A stretch of DNA of 50,915 nucleotides from Alphaproteobacteria bacterium (GTDB lineage: Bacteria; Pseudomonadota; Alphaproteobacteria; CAAHEQ01; UBA3637): assembly GCA_017467335.1 (NCBI GenBank), contig JAFTSJ010000001.1:1-50915 (forward strand), read 5' to 3'. Made by a program: the position numbers and the translations under genes. Positions 30,698-39,904 of the stretch are shown one piece after another. The notes below the pieces were generated by a model. That model saw only the letters and a program-made list of their open reading frames with translations, searched no databases and was not told the DNA's origin. The first letter of the stretch is position 1; each line of letters begins with the position of its first letter.

Positions 30698-32658
30698 CAC
30701 AAAACTTAACATCCATGGCTCATGCCGTTCGCATGCTGTCTGTTGAAATGATAGAAAAAGCCAAATCGGGACATCCCGGTATGCCGTTAGGTATGGCAGA
30801 TATTGCAACGGTTTTATGGACAAAGTTTTTAAAATTTGATGCAACATGTCCGACATGGTTTAATCGTGATCGGTTTATTTTATCGAACGGACACGGTTCA
30901 GCTTTGTTATACAGTTTAATGTATTTAACCGGTTTTTCGGATATAACGCTTGATGAATTGAAAAATTTTCGCCAATGGGGTTCTAAAACGGCAGGACATC
31001 CTGAAAAAACATTGGTTCAAGGGATTGATTTTTCAACCGGACCACTCGGGCAGGGAATAGCCGGCGGTGTTGGTATGGCATTAGCCGAACGCATGTTAAA
31101 TGCTCGATACAAAGATGATATTGTTAACCACAAAACATATGTTTTTGTCGGAGACGGTTGTTTAATGGAAGGTATTAGTGAAGAAGCGATTGCTTTGGCC
31201 GGTCATTTAGCTTTAAAGAATTTAATTGTGTTATGGGATAATAACCATATCACAATTGACGGACAAACCAATATTACCACGTCAACCGATATGAAAAAAC
31301 GGTTCGAAGCAAATCAATGGCTTGTTTTATCGTGTGACGGACATGATTTTCAATCAATTGAAACAGCCCTTCAAACGGCTCAAACATCATCTCAACCGGT
31401 TTTAATTGATTGTCGAACAACGATTGGATATTTATCTCCGACAAAGGCGGGTACGCCAAAATGTCATGGCTCACCTTTGGGACAAGATGAAATTGACGGA
31501 TTAAAAAAGGCTTTGAATTGGCCCTATGACGCATTTGATGTACCGGCGGATATTTTATCGGCATGGCGTGATGTGGGAAAACGATTTGTAACGCAACGAC
31601 AACAATGGGAAGAAAACATACAACATGCTTCTTGTCGGACTGATTTTTGGAATGATATTCATCAAACACTACCGATGAATTTTAATCAGATAATAACACA
31701 AGCAAAACAACAAATCTTAGATGAAAACAAAGCCGTTGCCAGCCGTAAATCATCTGAGCAGATATTAAATATTTTATCGCAACATCTTTCGTTTTTGGTT
31801 GGCGGTTCTGCTGATTTAGCCGGTGCTTGTTATACAAAACCGACTCAATCGACTATCGTTTCAGCACATCATTATATCGGTAATTACATTCACTACGGTA
31901 TTCGAGAACATGCGATGGGGGCTATCATGAATGGTTTATCAGCACATGGCGGATTTTTACCGTTTGGCGGAACGTTTTTATCATTTGTTGATTATATGAA
32001 ACCGGCTGTTCGGTTAAGTGCTTTAATGGATTTGCCTGTTTGGTATATTTTAACACACGATTCAATTGGTGTAGGCGAAGATGGTCCGACACATCAACCG
32101 ATTGAACAGTTAGTTTCATTACGTGCCACACCGAATGTGTTTGTTTTTAGACCGTGTGATGGTATTGAAACAACGGAAAGTTATGAATGTATGCTTCAAC
32201 GCAAAGATGGCCCGTCAGCCTTAGTTTGTTCCAGACAGGCATTACCTGTTTTACGGACGGATATATCGGAAAATAAAACAGCCAAAGGGGGATATGTTAT
32301 TTATCAATCATCTCGGCAAGATATCACGTTGATTGCAACCGGTTCGGAAGTTTCATTGGCTGTATCTGTTGCCAAGATGTTGGAACAACATAATTTGGGT
32401 GTGACGGTTGTATCAATGCCGTGTGTCGAATTATTTGAACAACAGTCCGAAACATATCAGCAAACTGTTTTGGGACAAGGGTACCGTTTTGTTATTGAAG
32501 CAGGTTCAAGTGGTATGTGGTATAAATATGTTGCCGGTAAGGGATTGGTTTTTGGGATAGATTGTTTCGGTTCTTCTGCCCCCGGTTCTGTTTTACAAGA
32601 AAAATACGGCTTTACACCGGATAATATAACAAAACAAATTTTAAATTATATTAAATAG
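30694..32658 (+). CDS. tkt: Transketolase
   Basis: Thiamine-diphosphate enzyme moving two-carbon units in the pentose phosphate pathway. The 654-aa product has the N-terminal ANAVRMLSVEMIEKAKSGHPG-like start, the ThDP motif GDGCLMEGISEEAIALAGHL (about residues 153-172), the pyrimidine-domain FVGGSADLAGA and YGIREHAMGAIMNG (about 400-413), and HDSIGVGEDGPTHQPIEQL (about 455-473). Length is normal. AGGAGGA precedes the ATG, which overlaps the preceding stop. A terminator follows 18 nt later. Confidence 0.96.
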   Translation: MTQNLTSMAHAVRMLSVEMIEKAKSGHPGMPLGMADIATVLWTKFLKFDATCPTWFNRDRFILSNGHGSALLYSLMYLTGFSDITLDELKNFRQWGSKTAGHPEKTLVQGIDFSTGPLGQGIAGGVGMALAERMLNARYKDDIVNHKTYVFVGDGCLMEGISEEAIALAGHLALKNLIVLWDNNHITIDGQTNITTSTDMKKRFEANQWLVLSCDGHDFQSIETALQTAQTSSQPVLIDCRTTIGYLSPTKAGTPKCHGSPLGQDEIDGLKKALNWPYDAFDVPADILSAWRDVGKRFVTQRQQWEENIQHASCRTDFWNDIHQTLPMNFNQIITQAKQQILDENKAVASRKSSEQILNILSQHLSFLVGGSADLAGACYTKPTQSTIVSAHHYIGNYIHYGIREHAMGAIMNGLSAHGGFLPFGGTFLSFVDYMKPAVRLSALMDLPVWYILTHDSIGVGEDGPTHQPIEQLVSLRATPNVFVFRPCDGIETTESYECMLQRKDGPSALVCSRQALPVLRTDISENKTAKGGYVIYQSSRQDITLIATGSEVSLAVSVAKMLEQHNLGVTVVSMPCVELFEQQSETYQQTVLGQGYRFVIEAGSSGMWYKYVAGKGLVFGIDCFGSSAPGSVLQEKYGFTPDNITKQILNYIK

Positions 32659-32676
32659 TGGTTTAAAATGCACATA

Positions 32677-32702
32677 AAACAGGGATAAAAATCCCCGTTT
32701 TT
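32677..32702 (+). terminator. Intrinsic terminator of the tkt operon
   Basis: AAACAGGGAT and ATCCCCGTTT pair with one mismatch around an AAAA loop, followed by T residues, just after the tkt stop. The rest of 32703-32842 shows no gene. Confidence 0.75.
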
Positions 32703-32842
32703 AAATTCAAGATACGTTATTTGTCTATAAAACAAATAACGAACCGATTGTCTTGTTAAAAATATCAAAAAAGGTATAAAAAAATGGATAAGTCAGTCGT
32801 CTTTTTTAACATAATACGATATACAATATGAAAGAGTGCACA

Positions 32843-33367
32843 ATGTATTTTTTGAAAGTATTTGTTTCAGTTGTCTTCATTTTAAGTGTTTTTGTTCACA
32901 TAATCGGTCGTTTATCGATACCCAATGATTTGTTAACAAACATATTATACGGGGGGATATTTGTGCCGTTAATTTTACAAAAAATATGGTTTGGTGTTTG
33001 GTTTCGCTGTCAAAGTATATTAACAGCGTGCGGATATATTTTGTTATCAGCTGTTTTTATTTTTGTAGCCATTGTTTGTATCAATGATGCTTTGTTTTTG
33101 GATATGTTGTGGGTAAAAGTTATGACATCGATGGAAAAAGGTATCAAAAATGCTATCGGTGAATTATCCGCAATCATTTTATTTTTTATGGTCAATAATA
33201 TCTTGTTTTTGTTTTCATTGATTTATTTATGGAACCATAAATACTTTAAACGCAAACATCGATTATTGCATGTTCTTTTTTTATTTATTCAAACCGTTTA
33301 TCTTATCATCGGTATTCCTTTGATTTTATGGATGGGTACGTATTTATGGCATGATTTGGGTTTGTAA
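32843..33367 (+). CDS. Four-helix integral membrane protein of unknown function
   Basis: A 174-aa hydrophobic protein with about four or five membrane-spanning stretches (FLKVFVSVVFILSVFVHIIG; ILTACGYILLSAVFIFVAIV; AIILFFMVNNILFLFSLIYL; LFLFIQTVYLIIGIPLILWM). No catalytic motif or family is recognised. The second ATG (32843) is preferred since AAAGAG precedes it at 6 nt; the first ATG (32828) has no such site. The gene is monocistronic, between the tkt terminator and a minus-strand gene. Confidence 0.65.
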   Translation: MYFLKVFVSVVFILSVFVHIIGRLSIPNDLLTNILYGGIFVPLILQKIWFGVWFRCQSILTACGYILLSAVFIFVAIVCINDALFLDMLWVKVMTSMEKGIKNAIGELSAIILFFMVNNILFLFSLIYLWNHKYFKRKHRLLHVLFLFIQTVYLIIGIPLILWMGTYLWHDLGL

Positions 33368-33466
33368 CCCAAATGGTGTTTTGTTCAGCCATAACAAGAT
33401 AATACGAAAGAACATATCTTTCTGACAGAAAGTGCGTTTTTTGTGGTTACTGTCAAATTTTAACCG

Positions 33467-33673
33467 TTAATAACCGGCAGAAAACCCGTGTTCAAGTGTG
33501 ATTTCAGGCGTAGATAAATCTTTGTGGGTTATATTTTCTGCTTGACCGTTAGCACATAATCCATCCCAAAAGGAAAATAAACCGGAGCGGGATTCATTCA
33601 ATTCTTCTTGTGCTTGGGAGGCGTGTTTTCCCATTGCAACATCTATCATACTACCTAAAATTGATTGAGCCAT
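33467..33673 (-). CDS. Small soluble protein of unknown function (68 aa)
   Basis: ATG 33673 has an excellent ribosome-binding site (AAGGAGG, 5 nt) and a promoter TTGTAT-17-TATAAT just upstream. The product starts MAQSILGSMIDVAMGKHASQ and contains FSFWDGLCANGQAENI and ends EHGFSAGY. There is no signal peptide, membrane segment or known motif. A longer open frame to 33874 exists but crosses a terminator and a homopolymer run and is not believed. Function unknown. Confidence 0.7.
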   Translation of the reverse strand: MAQSILGSMIDVAMGKHASQAQEELNESRSGLFSFWDGLCANGQAENITHKDLSTPEITLEHGFSAGY

Positions 33674-33704
33674 ACATTCCTCCTTAAAGCAATCTAACAA
33701 GTGC

Positions 33705-33733
33705 ATTATATCATAAAAAAAGGGCTTATACAA
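33705..33733 (-). promoter_or_regulatory. Promoter of the 68-aa protein gene
   Basis: Minus-strand TTGTAT (33728-33733), 17 nt, then TATAAT (33705-33710), about 32 nt before the start codon. Perfect -10, weak -35. Confidence 0.7.
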
Positions 33734-33745
33734 GTATATTTTTAC

Positions 33746-33778
33746 AAAAAAAAAGACGCCTTGAGGGTAAAGGCGTCT
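33746..33778 (-). terminator. Intrinsic terminator of the candidate small RNA
   Basis: GACGCCTT and AAGGCGTC form an 8-bp stem with a 7-nt loop; the minus-strand transcript ends in nine T residues (complement of 33746-33754). Confidence 0.9.
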
Positions 33779-33897
33779 ATATGAGAAAGAGATACTTAAA
33801 AAAAAAGGGGGGGGGACGGTATCTCTTTCAATACAGATATTTGATTGTTTAACATAGGGAGACGAACGTATCAAACATCTGCCATCCTAGGGATGAT
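33746..33897 (-). ncRNA. Candidate structured small RNA of about 150 nt
   Basis: A consensus-like promoter (33904-33932) and a strong terminator (33746-33778) bracket about 150 nt with no convincing reading frame. The RNA could fold into four stems: CATCC/GGATG (33883-33895); a 10-bp stem pairing 33872-33881 with 33834-33843; an 11-bp stem pairing 33819-33829 with 33785-33795; and the terminator. The loop of the second stem holds CUCCC, which could pair with Shine-Dalgarno sequences. The third stem's loop contains C9 followed by U9. Length fits 6S RNA or a trans-acting alphaproteobacterial sRNA, but I cannot match either. Confidence 0.6.
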
Positions 33898-33903
33898 ATA
33901 TAT

Positions 33904-33932
33904 GTTATATCATGATGTTTTTTATTTGTCAA
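33904..33932 (-). promoter_or_regulatory. Near-consensus sigma70 promoter of the candidate small RNA
   Basis: Minus-strand TTGACA (33927-33932), a 17-nt spacer and TATAAC (33904-33909); predicted start near 33897. Confidence 0.85.
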
Positions 33933-34148
33933 TAAGTTTTTATAATTTTTTTGTTAATTTTTTTAAATATTTTATAACTTATTGATTTAAAAATATAAAA
34001 TAATATATTTTTATATTTTTTATAGGGTGTTTAGGATGTTTTTACAAATGAAAAATGTTTTTTATTTCTTAAAAAAAGCCCCTCTTGACTTTCAAAAGAC
34101 CATCTGATAAAATGATGCCAATTTAATTTTAGCAGAAAAGGATTGATA

Positions 34149-35825
34149 ATGGCATCTTACCAATATATTTATGTGATGAAAGATTTATGTAAGACATTTC
34201 CGGGTGGAAAAGAAGTTTTAAAACATATATGGTTATCGTTTTTTCCGGGAGCAAAAATCGGGGTTATCGGTCCGAATGGTGCCGGTAAATCAACGTTGAT
34301 TAAAATCATGGCCGGATTGGATCAGGATTTTACGGGAGAAGCATTTGCTGCTGATGGTGTTAAGGTTGGATATTTACCGCAAGAACCACAATTGGATCCG
34401 ACTAAAAATGTGATGGAAAATATTATGGACGGTGTTGGTCCTATTCGGGATTTAATGCAACGTTATGAAGAAGTCAATATGAAATTTGCCGATCCGGATG
34501 CCGATATGGATGCTTTGTTGGCTGAACAAGCCGAATTGCAAGAACAAATTGACGCTTGTAACGGTTGGGAAATTGAACGCACGATTGAAATTGCCATGGA
34601 TGCGTTGCGGTGTCCCCCGGCCGATGCCGATGTGACAAAATTATCCGGTGGTGAAAAAAGACGGGTTGCTTTATGTCGGTTATTGTTATCCAAACCGGAC
34701 ATGTTGTTATTAGACGAACCAACCAACCATTTAGATGCCGAATCCGTTGCTTGGTTGCAAGTTTTCTTAAAAAATTACACCGGTACAGTTGTCATGGTTA
34801 CACACGATCGTTACTTCTTGGATAATGTGACGGGTTGGATTTTGGAAATGGACCGTGGGGAAGGGATTCCGTTTGAAGGCAACTACACCAGTTGGTTAGA
34901 ACAAAAAGAAAAACGGTTGGCACAAGAACAAAATGCTGAAAATAACCGTCAAAAAATGTTAAAAGAAGAATTGGAATGGGTTCGTCAATCACCTAAAGCC
35001 CGTCAGGCTAAATCAAAAGCCCGTATTACGGCCTATGAAGAATTGTTGAAAAAATCAACAGAAAAAGTGCCTGATGTGGCACAAATCGTTATTCCGGCAG
35101 GACCTCGTTTAGGTCAGGTTGTTTTGGAAGCCAAAGATTTGACCAAAGCATTCGGGGATAAATTATTATTTGATAATTTATCATTTAATTTACCGGCCGG
35201 TGGCATTGTCGGAATTATCGGACCGAACGGTGCCGGAAAAACAACATTGATGAAAATCATCACGGGACAAGAACAACCCGACAGTGGTTCTTTCCGTTTA
35301 GGAGAAACAGTACAGTTAGGATATGTTGATCAATCCCGTGATGCACTGGATGACACCAAAACAGTTTGGCAGGAAATTTCCGAAGGGAAAGATATTTTAA
35401 CGTTAGGCAAACGGGATATCAATTCACGGGCTTATGTGTCACAATTCAACTTCAAAGGGGGTGACCAACAAAAGAAAGTCGGTATGCTCTCCGGTGGGGA
35501 ACGCAACCGTGTTCATTTAGCCAAAATGCTCAAATCAGGGGCAAACGTTTTATTATTGGATGAACCGACAAATGATTTAGATGTTGATACGTTGCGTGCT
35601 TTGGAAGAAGCCTTGATGGACTTCCCCGGCTGTGCCGTCATTACATCACACGACAGATGGTTTTTAGACCGTTTAGCAACACATATTTTGGCTTTCGAAG
35701 GGGACAGTCAGGTTGTCTTCTTTGAAGGAAACTATGAAGAATACGAAGCCGACAAAAAACGGCGTTTAGGAGCCGAAGCCGATCAACCTCATCGGATAAA
35801 ATATAAACCGATTTCCCGTTCGTAA
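34149..35825 (+). CDS. ettA: Energy-dependent translational throttle protein EttA (ABC-F)
   Basis: Cytoplasmic ABC-F ATPase that binds the ribosomal E site and gates early elongation according to ATP/ADP. Two ATPase domains are visible: first Walker [10 protein letters not shown] (about residues 39-47), signature [16 protein letters not shown] and Walker [12 protein letters not shown]; second [24 protein letters not shown] and [11 protein letters not shown]. The linker between the domains is highly charged (about 240-320). The 558-aa length and N-terminal [17 protein letters not shown] identify EttA among ABC-F proteins. ATG 34149 is chosen over 34143, with AAAGGAT before it. A terminator follows. 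Confidence 0.96.
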   Translation: MASYQYIYVMKDLCKTFPGGKEVLKHIWLSFFPGAKIGVIGPNGAGKSTLIKIMAGLDQDFTGEAFAADGVKVGYLPQEPQLDPTKNVMENIMDGVGPIRDLMQRYEEVNMKFADPDADMDALLAEQAELQEQIDACNGWEIERTIEIAMDALRCPPADADVTKLSGGEKRRVALCRLLLSKPDMLLLDEPTNHLDAESVAWLQVFLKNYTGTVVMVTHDRYFLDNVTGWILEMDRGEGIPFEGNYTSWLEQKEKRLAQEQNAENNRQKMLKEELEWVRQSPKARQAKSKARITAYEELLKKSTEKVPDVAQIVIPAGPRLGQVVLEAKDLTKAFGDKLLFDNLSFNLPAGGIVGIIGPNGAGKTTLMKIITGQEQPDSGSFRLGETVQLGYVDQSRDALDDTKTVWQEISEGKDILTLGKRDINSRAYVSQFNFKGGDQQKKVGMLSGGERNRVHLAKMLKSGANVLLLDEPTNDLDVDTLRALEEALMDFPGCAVITSHDRWFLDRLATHILAFEGDSQVVFFEGNYEEYEADKKRRLGAEADQPHRIKYKPISRS

Positions 35826-35833
35826 TATTAACC

Positions 35834-35863
35834 GGTCGTTTGCTTTTGTAAACGACCTTTTTT
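35834..35863 (+). terminator. Intrinsic terminator after ettA
   Basis: GGTCGTTT and AAACGACC form an 8-bp stem with an 8-nt loop and six T residues after it. Confidence 0.92.
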
Positions 35864-35875
35864 GTAGGAGGAAAT

Positions 35876-36352
35876 ATGATTATCAGACAAGCAACACCCC
35901 TTGATGCCGAAGGCATTAAATATGTTCATGTGCAGGCATATCAAATATCATATAGAGGATATATACCTGATTCGTATTTGGATTCATTAACAGTTGATGA
36001 AGATGTTATCAAACGCACACAGGCATTTTTAGAAAAAACAGAAAGTTGGGTTGTTGAACAAGATAACAAAATCATCGGGTTTGCTTATATTTCCTATCCG
36101 TCACAAACCGATTTTGAAATTATGGCCATTTATGTTTTGCCGTCTTGCCATCAGCAAGGGGTCGGTTCAACTCTGTTTCGATTTTTATGTCGGAACAAAA
36201 AAGAAGCAGGCTTTCAAAAGTGTATCGCTTACACAATGAAAGATGGCCCGTCACGAGGATTCTATGAAAAAATGGGCTGTCAACAAAGGCCGACAGAAAT
36301 CAAAATGTGGAAGTTTGATATTCCATTGGTCTTATACGAAAAAACACTCTAA
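35876..36352 (+). CDS. GNAT-family N-acetyltransferase
   Basis: Uses acetyl-CoA to acetylate an amine of unknown substrate. Motif A is clear: IMAIYVLPSCHQQGVGSTLF with QxxGxG for the CoA pyrophosphate (about residues 81-100); GFYEKMGC is the motif B region. Length of 158 aa is normal. An ideal AGGAGG stands 6 nt before the ATG, directly after the ettA terminator. Similar to RimI-like acetyltransferases of the YuaI/YkkB type; substrate not predictable. Confidence 0.92.
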   Translation: MIIRQATPLDAEGIKYVHVQAYQISYRGYIPDSYLDSLTVDEDVIKRTQAFLEKTESWVVEQDNKIIGFAYISYPSQTDFEIMAIYVLPSCHQQGVGSTLFRFLCRNKKEAGFQKCIAYTMKDGPSRGFYEKMGCQQRPTEIKMWKFDIPLVLYEKTL

Positions 36353-36405
36353 CGGAAAAACATGTCAATTATGCGATAATCAACTATAAACCGACACTGG
36401 AAAAA

Positions 36406-36666
36406 TTAACCGGCTGTTTGTTTCAAGGCTTCAAAAATGGCTTGTGCCAGTTGGTCGGCACAAGACGTACCCTTTCCCCGACAATCGTTTCCTTTGAGCA
36501 AAAGAGCCACATCACGGGCGTTTTGTCCTTCTACCAATTTTGCAACTGCTTGTAAATTACCGGCACACCCACCGTCAAATTTTAAGTTAAACAAACAACC
36601 GTCCTCAATATCAAAACTGATATTGCGTGTACAAACGCCTTTGGGCGTGTATGAATAATGAGCCAT
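36406..36666 (-). CDS. TSCPD-domain protein (TIGR03905 family)
   Basis: An 86-aa protein with GGCAGNLQAV near residue 31 and KGTSCADQLAQAI near 66, the TSCPD pattern also found at the end of some ribonucleotide reductases. The Cys residues (12, 33, 62, 69) may bind metal. No function has been established for the stand-alone form. It is the last gene of the minus-strand run from moxR, 16 nt after the TerB-like gene. Confidence 0.88.
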   Translation of the reverse strand: MAHYSYTPKGVCTRNISFDIEDGCLFNLKFDGGCAGNLQAVAKLVEGQNARDVALLLKGNDCRGKGTSCADQLAQAIFEALKQTAG

Positions 36667-36682
36667 TTATATTTCCATTCCT

Positions 36683-37471
36683 TTACATGGATTGCGGTAA
36701 ATTAAAAACATAACCATCTTGCTTTAATAAATCAATTAACCGTGCCAAAAATGCCCGTTCTTTGGCATGAATTTGTTCATCGGCCATAATAATCGATAAG
36801 ACAGTTTCAAACAAGGGTTGAATAACAACAATTCCTTTCTTCAAAACACGCTGAAAAGCCATTGAAAAACTATCATCATCAGGTGCCATTGAAATTAAAT
36901 AATCATTCATTTTGTCTTCATCATAATTCAGATAAGGAACACGCCGTTTGATATATTCCAATACTTTTTTACGTTCAATAGAACTGCGAACACCGTCAAT
37001 AGCAACCAAATACATCAGAACGGTTATTTCTTGCCCTGTTTCTTGTATCGCTTTGGCAAAATCGGTCATGGTATCTGTTAATAAATCACGCTGAACCTGA
37101 ACGCCTAAAATATCTTGTAAAAACTGGTAAGGATTGCTGTAAGTATGGCGTGTCACCTTATCTTGAATAAAAGAAATTTGAGAAACCTTTATTAATCGAG
37201 GGGCATGAATATCAATAGCTAATCCGTCTAAAAAATATTCATTTTTGTTTTGAATAATACGGCGAATTAAAAAATCCCGATTCTTAATGTTACCTGTCAT
37301 AGATTTGTATCCGACACTGACCATGACGGAAATACCGACACGGTTTTCATCAGATTGAGTTAACGTATCTCGCACAACCGCCGGAGCAACCGATAAATCC
37401 GGTTGTGGATGAGATGGCGTTCCACGCAGGCTTTGAATGGTATCTAAAATATCTTGTTCTTTAATTTCCAT
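36683..37471 (-). CDS. TerB-like helical protein in the MoxR operon
   Basis: A 262-aa protein. Residues 40-130 are beta-rich (ISVMVSVGYKSMTGNIKNRD; IQNKNEYFLDGLAIDIHAPR, a WYL-like motif). Residues 130-262 are helical and resemble a TerB domain (LMYLVAIDGVRSSIERKKVL; IIMADEQIHAKERAFLARLI with acidic metal-binding positions). ATG 37471 follows AGAGG; the longer frame lacks a site. It overlaps the DUF4381 gene by 11 nt. The WYL-like call is a suggestion. The pairing of a TerB-like protein with MoxR and DUF58 suggests a role in envelope stress or chaperone-type assembly. Confidence 0.65.
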   Translation of the reverse strand: MEIKEQDILDTIQSLRGTPSHPQPDLSVAPAVVRDTLTQSDENRVGISVMVSVGYKSMTGNIKNRDFLIRRIIQNKNEYFLDGLAIDIHAPRLIKVSQISFIQDKVTRHTYSNPYQFLQDILGVQVQRDLLTDTMTDFAKAIQETGQEITVLMYLVAIDGVRSSIERKKVLEYIKRRVPYLNYDEDKMNDYLISMAPDDDSFSMAFQRVLKKGIVVIQPLFETVLSIIMADEQIHAKERAFLARLIDLLKQDGYVFNLPQSM

Positions 37472-37949
37472 GTGTCCTCTTTTTAAATACACAGATAATC
37501 CACTTACGAACACAAGTATAAAATTTTTTTTTGTCAATTGCAATTATTTTTTCAACCGGTAAATAGGCTGATTGTGCAATAAAGTTGGCTTGTTCTTGTG
37601 ATAAAGTATGGTGACCGTGTTGATATAAAAAATCTGCCCATGATTTTCCGCTTAAATCAGCAACCTGTTCATGTGGAAATTGTATCAGTGCAACCCGTTT
37701 TAATAATTTACCCGTTTCAACCCCGATGGCAACAAAAGATAAATCCGAGTGTTCAATTTTTTTTAACAATCTTAACGCATATTTTTGCGGTGATTGATAA
37801 TACAATCGATACCACAACCAGCAACAAATAAAAATCCATAAAATACCGCATAAAATCAACCACCACCCGCTTGCCGGCGGAAAAAAAGGCGGTTCAGGTA
37901 ATGTATGAATGTCTTTTAGTTGGGATAAATCTATCGTGTGAGGGGTCAT
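37461..37949 (-). CDS. DUF4381 membrane protein
   Basis: A 162-aa protein with the proline-rich N-terminus LPEPPFFPPASGWWLILC then a single transmembrane segment (about residues 28-50), typical of DUF4381. The cytosolic rest is helical. DUF4381 proteins are regular partners of MoxR ATPases and DUF58 proteins in operons linked to envelope or periplasmic protein maturation. It overlaps the DUF58 gene by 4 nt and the TerB-like gene by 11 nt. Confidence 0.9.
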   Translation of the reverse strand: MTPHTIDLSQLKDIHTLPEPPFFPPASGWWLILCGILWIFICCWLWYRLYYQSPQKYALRLLKKIEHSDLSFVAIGVETGKLLKRVALIQFPHEQVADLSGKSWADFLYQHGHHTLSQEQANFIAQSAYLPVEKIIAIDKKKFYTCVRKWIICVFKKRTHGN

Positions 37950-38863
37950 GACGGATTACCTCGACAATATGTTTCAATTAAGTCAATGGCATTGGTATCT
38001 GTTCGAATGGGAATATAGCCTAATTTGTATGTTTGTATCGCTTGTTCCAATTGGTGTTTATGTTGTGTTACATACGATTTAAAAGCCGTTTGAAATGATG
38101 ATGTTTGTGTGTTCAAAAAAACAATATCCGTCCCGTTGGAAACAGGTAACATATCAGGGGGTAAATTTTCTTCCGTTTGGTCATAAATATAAATAATGGC
38201 ACATGTGCTTTTTTGATTCCATCGGCCAAGCAAATGTTCGCATTTTTCATTCCAATCCGTAAAATCACTTAAAATAAAAACAATGCTACCGCTTTTGATG
38301 TGTTTATCAGATAAGCGAAACGCATTTTCTAATGAAATAATATCGGGCTGTATCATATCGGGTTGTGATGCCGTTTCCAGTTTTTGCAAAAAAGATAAGA
38401 CATCATTTGTGTTATTTGTTAACTGACCGATAAGGGTTTTATCTGAACAAATAATGGTATAACCGATTTTATCTTGTCTGTTTTGAGCCATAAATGTTAA
38501 AAAGGCCGTTATGCGTGCCGTTAAAACAGATTTAAACACCCCTTGTGTTGCAAATTTCATACCGGAACGCATATCACAAATAAAATAAACTTGTCGTTCT
38601 TTTTCATCCGTATAAAGTTTGGTAAACGGTTTGCCATATTTGGCTGTTACACGCCAATCAATTAAGCGAATGTCATCTCCGGCCTGATAAGCACGTACTT
38701 CCTGAAAATCCAATCCTTTTGTTTTAAACGGAGATTTCATATCGCCAACGCCGATGTAAGCGGTTTGATGTGTTTGTTTTAACGGGGCAATTGCCCGTTT
38801 TTTCAAAGATAATAAATCATTTAAATCTGCATATACCGGATTCATTTTTTTTGATTCAGGCAT
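37946..38863 (-). CDS. DUF58 domain-containing protein (MoxR partner)
   Basis: A 305-aa protein with the DUF58 core GLDFQEVRAYQAGDDIRLID followed by WRVTAKYGKPFTKLYTDEKE (about residues 50-90). A von Willebrand-like region follows (VYFICDMRSGMKF with DxRSG instead of a perfect DxSxS MIDAS). DUF58 proteins are substrates or partners of MoxR AAA ATPases. It starts 11 nt after moxR and overlaps the DUF4381 gene. No transmembrane region. Confidence 0.93.
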   Translation of the reverse strand: MPESKKMNPVYADLNDLLSLKKRAIAPLKQTHQTAYIGVGDMKSPFKTKGLDFQEVRAYQAGDDIRLIDWRVTAKYGKPFTKLYTDEKERQVYFICDMRSGMKFATQGVFKSVLTARITAFLTFMAQNRQDKIGYTIICSDKTLIGQLTNNTNDVLSFLQKLETASQPDMIQPDIISLENAFRLSDKHIKSGSIVFILSDFTDWNEKCEHLLGRWNQKSTCAIIYIYDQTEENLPPDMLPVSNGTDIVFLNTQTSSFQTAFKSYVTQHKHQLEQAIQTYKLGYIPIRTDTNAIDLIETYCRGNPS

Positions 38864-38874
38864 GAAGACTCCCG

Positions 38875-39834
38875 TTAAATCATGGGTACACGTTGAAGAA
38901 GTAAATCAATAATTTTTTCAGATGTTATACCGGCTGCTTTTCCTTCAAAAGAAGGTAAAATGCGATGGCGTAACACATCATAAATAATCGAACGAACATC
39001 ATCAGGTGTTACATAATCCCGTCCCGACAGCCAAGCAGAACCTCGTGAACAAAGATCTAAAGCAATCGTACCCCGTGGACTGACACCATAGCCGATGTAT
39101 TTGGCAATATCCGCTCCGTATGCAATCGGATTACGGGTTGCCATAACAAATTGAATAATATATTCTTCAATTTCCGGCGACATATACACACGAGAAACTT
39201 CCTCACGTGCCATAAAAATCGTTTTTTCGTTGATTTTTTTAAACTCCGGACACGGTTCTTGCCGTTCTTCTCTGCGAACGATTTTCAAAATTTGACGTTC
39301 GGCATCGGCGTTGGGATATTGAATGCGGACATAAAATAAAAACCGGTCTAATTGGGCTTCGGGTAACATATATGTTCCTTCTTGTTCAATCGGGTTTTGT
39401 GTTGCCATAACCATAAATAAATCAGGCAGACGATAGGTTGTATTACCAACAGTTATTTGACGTTCCCCCATGGCTTCCAATAAAGCGGATTGTACTTTGG
39501 CCGGAGCACGATTGATTTCATCGGCTAAAATTAAATTGTTAAAAATAGGTCCTTTTTGAAAGTAAAAAGAATGTGTTTCCGGACGATAGACATCACTACC
39601 GGTAATATCAGACGGTAACAAATCAGGGGTAAATTGAATACGTTGTTCACTGGCATCAATAGCGGAAGACAAAATTTTAATCGCTTTTGTTTTAGCCAAC
39701 CCCGGTGTTCCTTCAACCAATAAGTGTCCGTTACACAATAAGGCAATAATTAACTTTTTCGTTAAATCCGGTTGACCGACAATACAAGAGTTCAGGTATT
39801 GTTCTAAATTTTGAAAACTGGTGTGCAATGTCAT
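38875..39834 (-). CDS. MoxR-family AAA+ ATPase
   Basis: A 319-aa chaperone-like ATPase that remodels metal-containing or membrane complexes. Walker A GTPGLAKTKAI (about residues 38-48), Walker B ILADEINRAPAKVQSALLEA (about 101-120) and sensor 1 ATQNPIEQEGTY are all typical of MoxR. The C-terminal helical lid begins near 230. It is the first gene of the operon moxR-DUF58-DUF4381-TerB-TSCPD. The BatA/BatB vWA proteins common in such operons are missing here. Confidence 0.95.
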   Translation of the reverse strand: MTLHTSFQNLEQYLNSCIVGQPDLTKKLIIALLCNGHLLVEGTPGLAKTKAIKILSSAIDASEQRIQFTPDLLPSDITGSDVYRPETHSFYFQKGPIFNNLILADEINRAPAKVQSALLEAMGERQITVGNTTYRLPDLFMVMATQNPIEQEGTYMLPEAQLDRFLFYVRIQYPNADAERQILKIVRREERQEPCPEFKKINEKTIFMAREEVSRVYMSPEIEEYIIQFVMATRNPIAYGADIAKYIGYGVSPRGTIALDLCSRGSAWLSGRDYVTPDDVRSIIYDVLRHRILPSFEGKAAGITSEKIIDLLLQRVPMI

Positions 39835-39904
39835 TTTTTTACTCCCTTATTTCATGATTGCATTTTTTTAAAAATAATATATACTGCTTTTGTAAGGATT
39901 GCAA

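Noticed and set aside
33467-33874. 135-codon open frame on the minus strand
   Set aside because: It runs through a strong terminator and an A9G9 tract. A much better start with AAGGAGG and a promoter exists at 33673, giving a 68-aa protein.
33746-33897. Small RNA named as 6S RNA
   Set aside because: Length and independent promoter fit, but I cannot see the long closing stem with central bubble that defines 6S, so the name is withheld.
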